Assembly: GCA_041862635.1 (NCBI GenBank)
Contig: JBGVTO010000416.1
Span: 1 to 8,614 of the forward strand
Direction: 5' to 3'
Length of the DNA stretch: 8,614 nucleotides
Origin: NIOZ-UU13 sp041862635
GTDB taxonomy: Bacteria; Planctomycetota; Phycisphaerae; Sedimentisphaerales; Anaerobacaceae
The notes below the pieces were generated by a model. It was not told the origin of the DNA and searched no databases. It worked only from the letters and a program-made list of their open reading frames with translations. Shown here in pieces: positions 6,629 through 8,614 of the stretch; position 1 is the stretch's first letter, and every line of letters begins with the position of its first letter. The translations under genes and the position numbers were made by a program.

Positions 6629-6640
6629 TGACAATTGTCA
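6629..6640. repeat. Perfect 12-bp palindrome, candidate operator
   Basis: TGACAATTGTCA is a fully self-complementary 12-mer in the divergent region between the hydrolase and lactonase genes. An uninterrupted palindrome of this length in regulatory DNA suggests a dimeric regulator site. No regulator gene lies in the window, so the protein cannot be named. It also contains a TTGACA-like hexamer, but no -10 box sits at the right distance. Confidence 0.4.
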
Positions 6641-6735
6641 GCAAGATAAGATGTCCCCCGGAATTTCCGGTTCAAAAGCATTTTACTTCTTTCATCTCAT
6701 CGCTTAAAATAAGCACACGCAAAACAATCTTTATT

Positions 6736-6761
6736 CACTTGTTTGATAGTTTCAAACAGTG
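6736..6761. promoter_or_regulatory. Inverted repeat overlapping the lactonase promoter, candidate operator
   Basis: TGTTTGA (6740-6746) and TCAAACA (6752-6758) are perfect inverted arms around a 5-bp centre. The pairing extends by CAC/GTG (6736-6738 and 6759-6761) past one extra T. The left arm covers most of the -35 hexamer TTGATA (6743-6748), a classic position for repression. It could also form a hairpin in RNA started further upstream. Confidence 0.45.
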
Positions 6762-6772
6762 ATATTTATCAT
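6743..6772 (+). promoter_or_regulatory. Sigma70-like promoter for the SMP-30/lactonase gene
   Basis: TTGATA at 6743-6748 (5 of 6 consensus matches), an 18-bp spacer, and TATCAT at 6767-6772 (5 of 6). Transcription would start near 6779, about 36 nt before the GTG start. This is the best plus-strand promoter candidate in the window, and it overlaps the inverted repeat at 6736-6761. Confidence 0.45.
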
Positions 6773-6814
6773 ATTGAAACGAGAAAACGGATAATCAAAG
6801 TAAGGAGCTATAAC

Positions 6815-7861
6815 GTGAGAAAGATACTGGAATTCCAAATTGTTTTTCTAATCGCTATGACTGTAGTTTTGGCCTGTCCTCCGAAAATACTATCACAGCA
6901 GTCAACGAGTTTCTCAACGGTCGGTAAGATTGTTAGACTTGAGAGCCGCATAAACGAATTGATTCCACTTGACGCGAAGGTTGAGCTTCTTGCCTCAGGT
7001 CTTGAATGGTCCGAAGGGCCGCTGTGGATTCAAGAGGCCGGCGGGGGGTATCTCCTGTTTTCCGATATACCACGCAACTCTGTCATGAAATGGCAGGAAG
7101 GTGCAGGTGTTACCCTGTTCATGAAGCCCTCAGGTTACACCGGTGTCACTGATTATGGTCGTGAACCAGGAAGTAATGGATTGACCCTGGATCTTCAAGG
7201 GCGCATCATCTTTTGTGAACATGGAGATCGGCGTATTTCAAGGTTGGAGAAGGACGGCGGCAAGAAAACTCTTGTCGATAATTACAAGGGCAAGCGCCTC
7301 AATAGCCCAAACGACGCTGTTGTCAAATCGAATGGTGATATCTATTTCACCGACCCGCCCTATGGTTTGCCAAAGCGATATGAGGACCACAGGCGAGAGC
7401 TTAATTTCTGTGGAGTTTTCCGCCTCGCAACCTCCGGAGAGCTGACTTTACTTACAAAGGAAATGACAAGGCCGAATGGAATCGCTTTTTCTCCGGAAGA
7501 AAAGGTCCTTTATGTTGCACAATCAGATTCAAAAAATCCCATCATAAAGGCTTTCCCGGTCAAACCGGACGGCACTCTTGGAAGAGCAAAGGTTTTATAT
7601 AACTTTGCGAGTCTGACAAGAAAATATCCGGGTTCTCCTGATGGCTTAAAGGTTGATCAGCAGGGTAATCTGTTCGCCACAGGGCCTGGAGGCGTGTACA
7701 TTATTACACCTAAAGGTAAGCTTCTGGGCCGAATTCATACTGGTAAAGCCACATCCAATTGCGCCTGGGGCAACGATGGCTCAGTGTTGTACATGACAGT
7801 TGACGATTGTCTGTGTCGGCTGAAAACAAAAACAAAGGGGGCCAATTGGAAAAACAGGTAA
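6815..7861 (+). CDS. Exported SMP-30/gluconolactonase/LRE-family protein
   Basis: This 348-residue six-bladed beta-propeller has the SMP-30/gluconolactonase signature. The start chosen is GTG 6815, because AAGGAG (6802-6807) lies 7 nt upstream and the product then opens with a signal peptide: MRK, a hydrophobic run to about residue 20, and likely cleavage after ILS or SQQ. The frame is open further upstream, but that part is charged and lacks a ribosome site. Metal-site residues expected for the family are present: E67 in WSEGPLW, N166 in LNSPNDAV, N221 in RPNGIAFSP and D276 in SPDGLKVD. Other family motifs are GSNGLTLD (119-126) and DIYFTDPPYG (175-184). The known reaction is metal-dependent opening of aldonolactones to sugar acids; some members hydrolyse other lactones or esters. 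Export places it beside the Tat-type oxidoreductase, a possible lactone producer. Cys21 in VLAC could be read as a weak lipobox. Confidence 0.88.
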   Translation: MRKILEFQIVFLIAMTVVLACPPKILSQQSTSFSTVGKIVRLESRINELIPLDAKVELLASGLEWSEGPLWIQEAGGGYLLFSDIPRNSVMKWQEGAGVTLFMKPSGYTGVTDYGREPGSNGLTLDLQGRIIFCEHGDRRISRLEKDGGKKTLVDNYKGKRLNSPNDAVVKSNGDIYFTDPPYGLPKRYEDHRRELNFCGVFRLATSGELTLLTKEMTRPNGIAFSPEEKVLYVAQSDSKNPIIKAFPVKPDGTLGRAKVLYNFASLTRKYPGSPDGLKVDQQGNLFATGPGGVYIITPKGKLLGRIHTGKATSNCAWGNDGSVLYMTVDDCLCRLKTKTKGANWKNR

Positions 7862-8009
7862 TGCTTGATACCAGGCAAAGGGCCGGTTCTCTGTTTTGAG
7901 CAATCTATGCGACTATTTACTGTCATTCCCCAATATCGCAGCTCCAGTCATGATGGGATCAATTGAAAAGTATCCTGTCTCCATACCTCAACGTTCACCA
8001 ATTTTAAAA
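7862..8009. other. Spacer after the lactonase gene
   Basis: No gene and no clear hairpin are seen between the lactonase stop and the terminator-like structure at 8010-8038. Reading frames here are short, without ribosome sites. Confidence 0.5.
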
Positions 8010-8038
8010 GGGGCCTATACCTAATAAGTATAAGCCCC
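8010..8038 (-). terminator. Rho-independent terminator for the minus-strand secreted protein gene
   Basis: GGGGC and TATAC (8010-8014, 8016-8020) pair with GTATA and GCCCC (8028-8032, 8034-8038), with one C-A mismatch and a 7-nt loop. On the minus strand the GC-rich stem is followed by TTTTAAAATT, a short T-run, about 65 bases past the minus-strand stop. On the plus strand the stem is followed by TAATTGATG, a weaker tail. It may also stop lactonase transcripts. Confidence 0.6.
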
Positions 8039-8060
8039 CTAATTGATGCAAATTTGTTTG

Positions 8061-8096
8061 ACTATCGTCTGTAACCGCAAACGAACAACCGATAGT
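8061..8096. repeat. 7-bp inverted repeat at the 3' end of the minus-strand gene
   Basis: ACTATCG (8061-8067) and CGATAGT (8090-8096) are perfect reverse complements around 22 bp. They lie between the minus-strand stop codon and the terminator hairpin, so they would form a second, larger stem-loop in the 3' untranslated region. Function is unknown; a chance occurrence is possible. Confidence 0.3.
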
Positions 8097-8101
8097 TCTG
8101 G

Positions 8102-8614
8102 TTATGGAGTCAGCCGATACAGCCGAATATCATCGAAGTACATCGTACCTGAACCACCGGCTACCGGATTCTTCTTGTTACCAAGACCGAGAGCGATGGT
8201 ATTGACATTGGCCAGGTTCACACCCTGGTCTGCAAATGCCTGCAAGTCGATATTCCATTGTGTCCAGGTAGTTATCTGCGCTGCATCAGGATTATCGTGA
8301 GAGACGACAGCGCCACGATCGAGGGCAACATACAACAACTCAGCAGCGTTATCCGAATCGCCTCTGAACCAAATCGATAACGTGTTAATACCATTCTCGG
8401 TCCAGTCACGCGGGTAAATCAACGTCAAAGTTGCCTCAGAGTACCCAACACTGTTGTCGTAGAAATACGGTATCGACTGGACGCCGCCGTGAACAATCCT
8501 TTGCTCGGCATAAGGAGGAAGCTCATTACCAACGAGAGCTCCATTTGTCGGGATTTCATAACCGTCCAGCCACGCTTCAAATATCCTGTTGCTCTCCGGG
8601 TCAGGGGGGTCAAT
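8102..8614 (-). CDS. Secreted protein with C-terminal beta-sandwich (carbohydrate-binding-like) module, partial
   Basis: The minus-strand frame is open from the right edge to TAA at 8104-8102, giving the last 170 residues; the N-terminus lies outside the window. The visible part looks like one module of about 160 residues: RIFEAWLDGYE (10-20), VHGGVQSIPYFYDN (41-54), SEATLTL (59-65), DWTENGINTLSIWFRGD (70-86), WTQWNIDLQAF (117-127) and YFDDIRLYR (159-167). From memory, this VHGGxQSMPxxYDN ... WxxWNIDL ... DDIRLY pattern recurs in large secreted planctomycete and Lentisphaerae proteins with LamG or related domains. It resembles galactose-binding-like carbohydrate modules. It is predicted to be outside the cell and to bind polysaccharide or a matrix; the catalytic partner domain, if any, is not visible. 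The protein ends straight after the module with RLTP, so there is no C-terminal anchor or sorting signal. Confidence 0.75.
   Translation of the reverse strand: MDPPDPESNRIFEAWLDGYEIPTNGALVGNELPPYAEQRIVHGGVQSIPYFYDNSVGYSEATLTLIYPRDWTENGINTLSIWFRGDSDNAAELLYVALDRGAVVSHDNPDAAQITTWTQWNIDLQAFADQGVNLANVNTIALGLGNKKNPVAGGSGTMYFDDIRLYRLTP

Noticed and set aside
6743..6814. Longer N-terminus for the lactonase
   Set aside because: The added 24 residues are polar, hide the signal peptide and overlap the promoter and inverted repeat; AAGGAG points to GTG 6815.
6869..6877. Lipoprotein reading of the lactonase signal (VLAC, Cys21)
   Set aside because: Leu just before the small residue is unusual in a lipobox, and a normal signal peptidase site follows near ILSQQ; left as a possibility only.
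1..8614. CRISPR array, tRNA/rRNA gene, transposon or phage module
   Set aside because: No regularly spaced repeats, no cloverleaf or rRNA-like segments, and no transposase, integrase or phage-like proteins were seen on either strand.

Overview
The window looks like a carbohydrate-use region of a planctomycete, most likely the Phycisphaerae/Sedimentisphaerales side. This is inferred from gene content, not from a marker gene. The indications are a Tat-exported Gfo/Idh/MocA oxidoreductase with the WDLWLGPAP-type core, a second cytosolic Gfo/Idh protein, a sugar-isomerase TIM barrel, a secreted double alpha/beta-hydrolase, an exported SMP-30-type lactonase, and a secreted protein ending in a YFDDIRLY beta-sandwich module.

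Layout, left to right. Positions 1-134 hold the last membrane helix of a protein cut by the left edge, probably a sodium:solute symporter. A 57-residue one-helix membrane protein follows (153-326), probably its small partner. A 181-bp spacer with a phased inverted repeat leads to a sugar phosphate isomerase/epimerase (508-1344). The 561 bp after that contain no convincing intact gene. They hold a short stretch (about 1480-1706) that reads like the decayed C-terminus of a secreted glycosidase-type protein. Two Gfo/Idh/MocA oxidoreductases follow, 1906-3279 (Tat signal) and 3342-4439 (no signal). A 141-bp spacer rich in small hairpins separates them from a convergent minus-strand gene (4581-6434) encoding two fused alpha/beta-hydrolase domains. 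The second domain appears to lack the catalytic histidine. A 380-bp divergent regulatory region (6435-6814) carries promoter-like hexamers in both directions and several inverted repeats. It leads rightwards into an exported SMP-30/gluconolactonase-like protein (6815-7861). A terminator-like hairpin (8010-8038) precedes the 3' end of a minus-strand secreted protein cut by the right edge (8102-8614).

A working model (inference) is as follows. Secreted esterase or hydrolase activity and binding modules release or deacylate sugars outside the cytoplasm. The Tat-exported oxidoreductase could oxidise a sugar to a lactone in the periplasm, and the exported SMP-30 protein could open it, as in the Zymomonas glucose-fructose oxidoreductase/gluconolactonase pair. 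The symporter would import the product, and the isomerase and second oxidoreductase would process it in the cytoplasm. The substrate cannot be read from the sequence. No RNA gene, CRISPR array, transposase or phage gene was seen.
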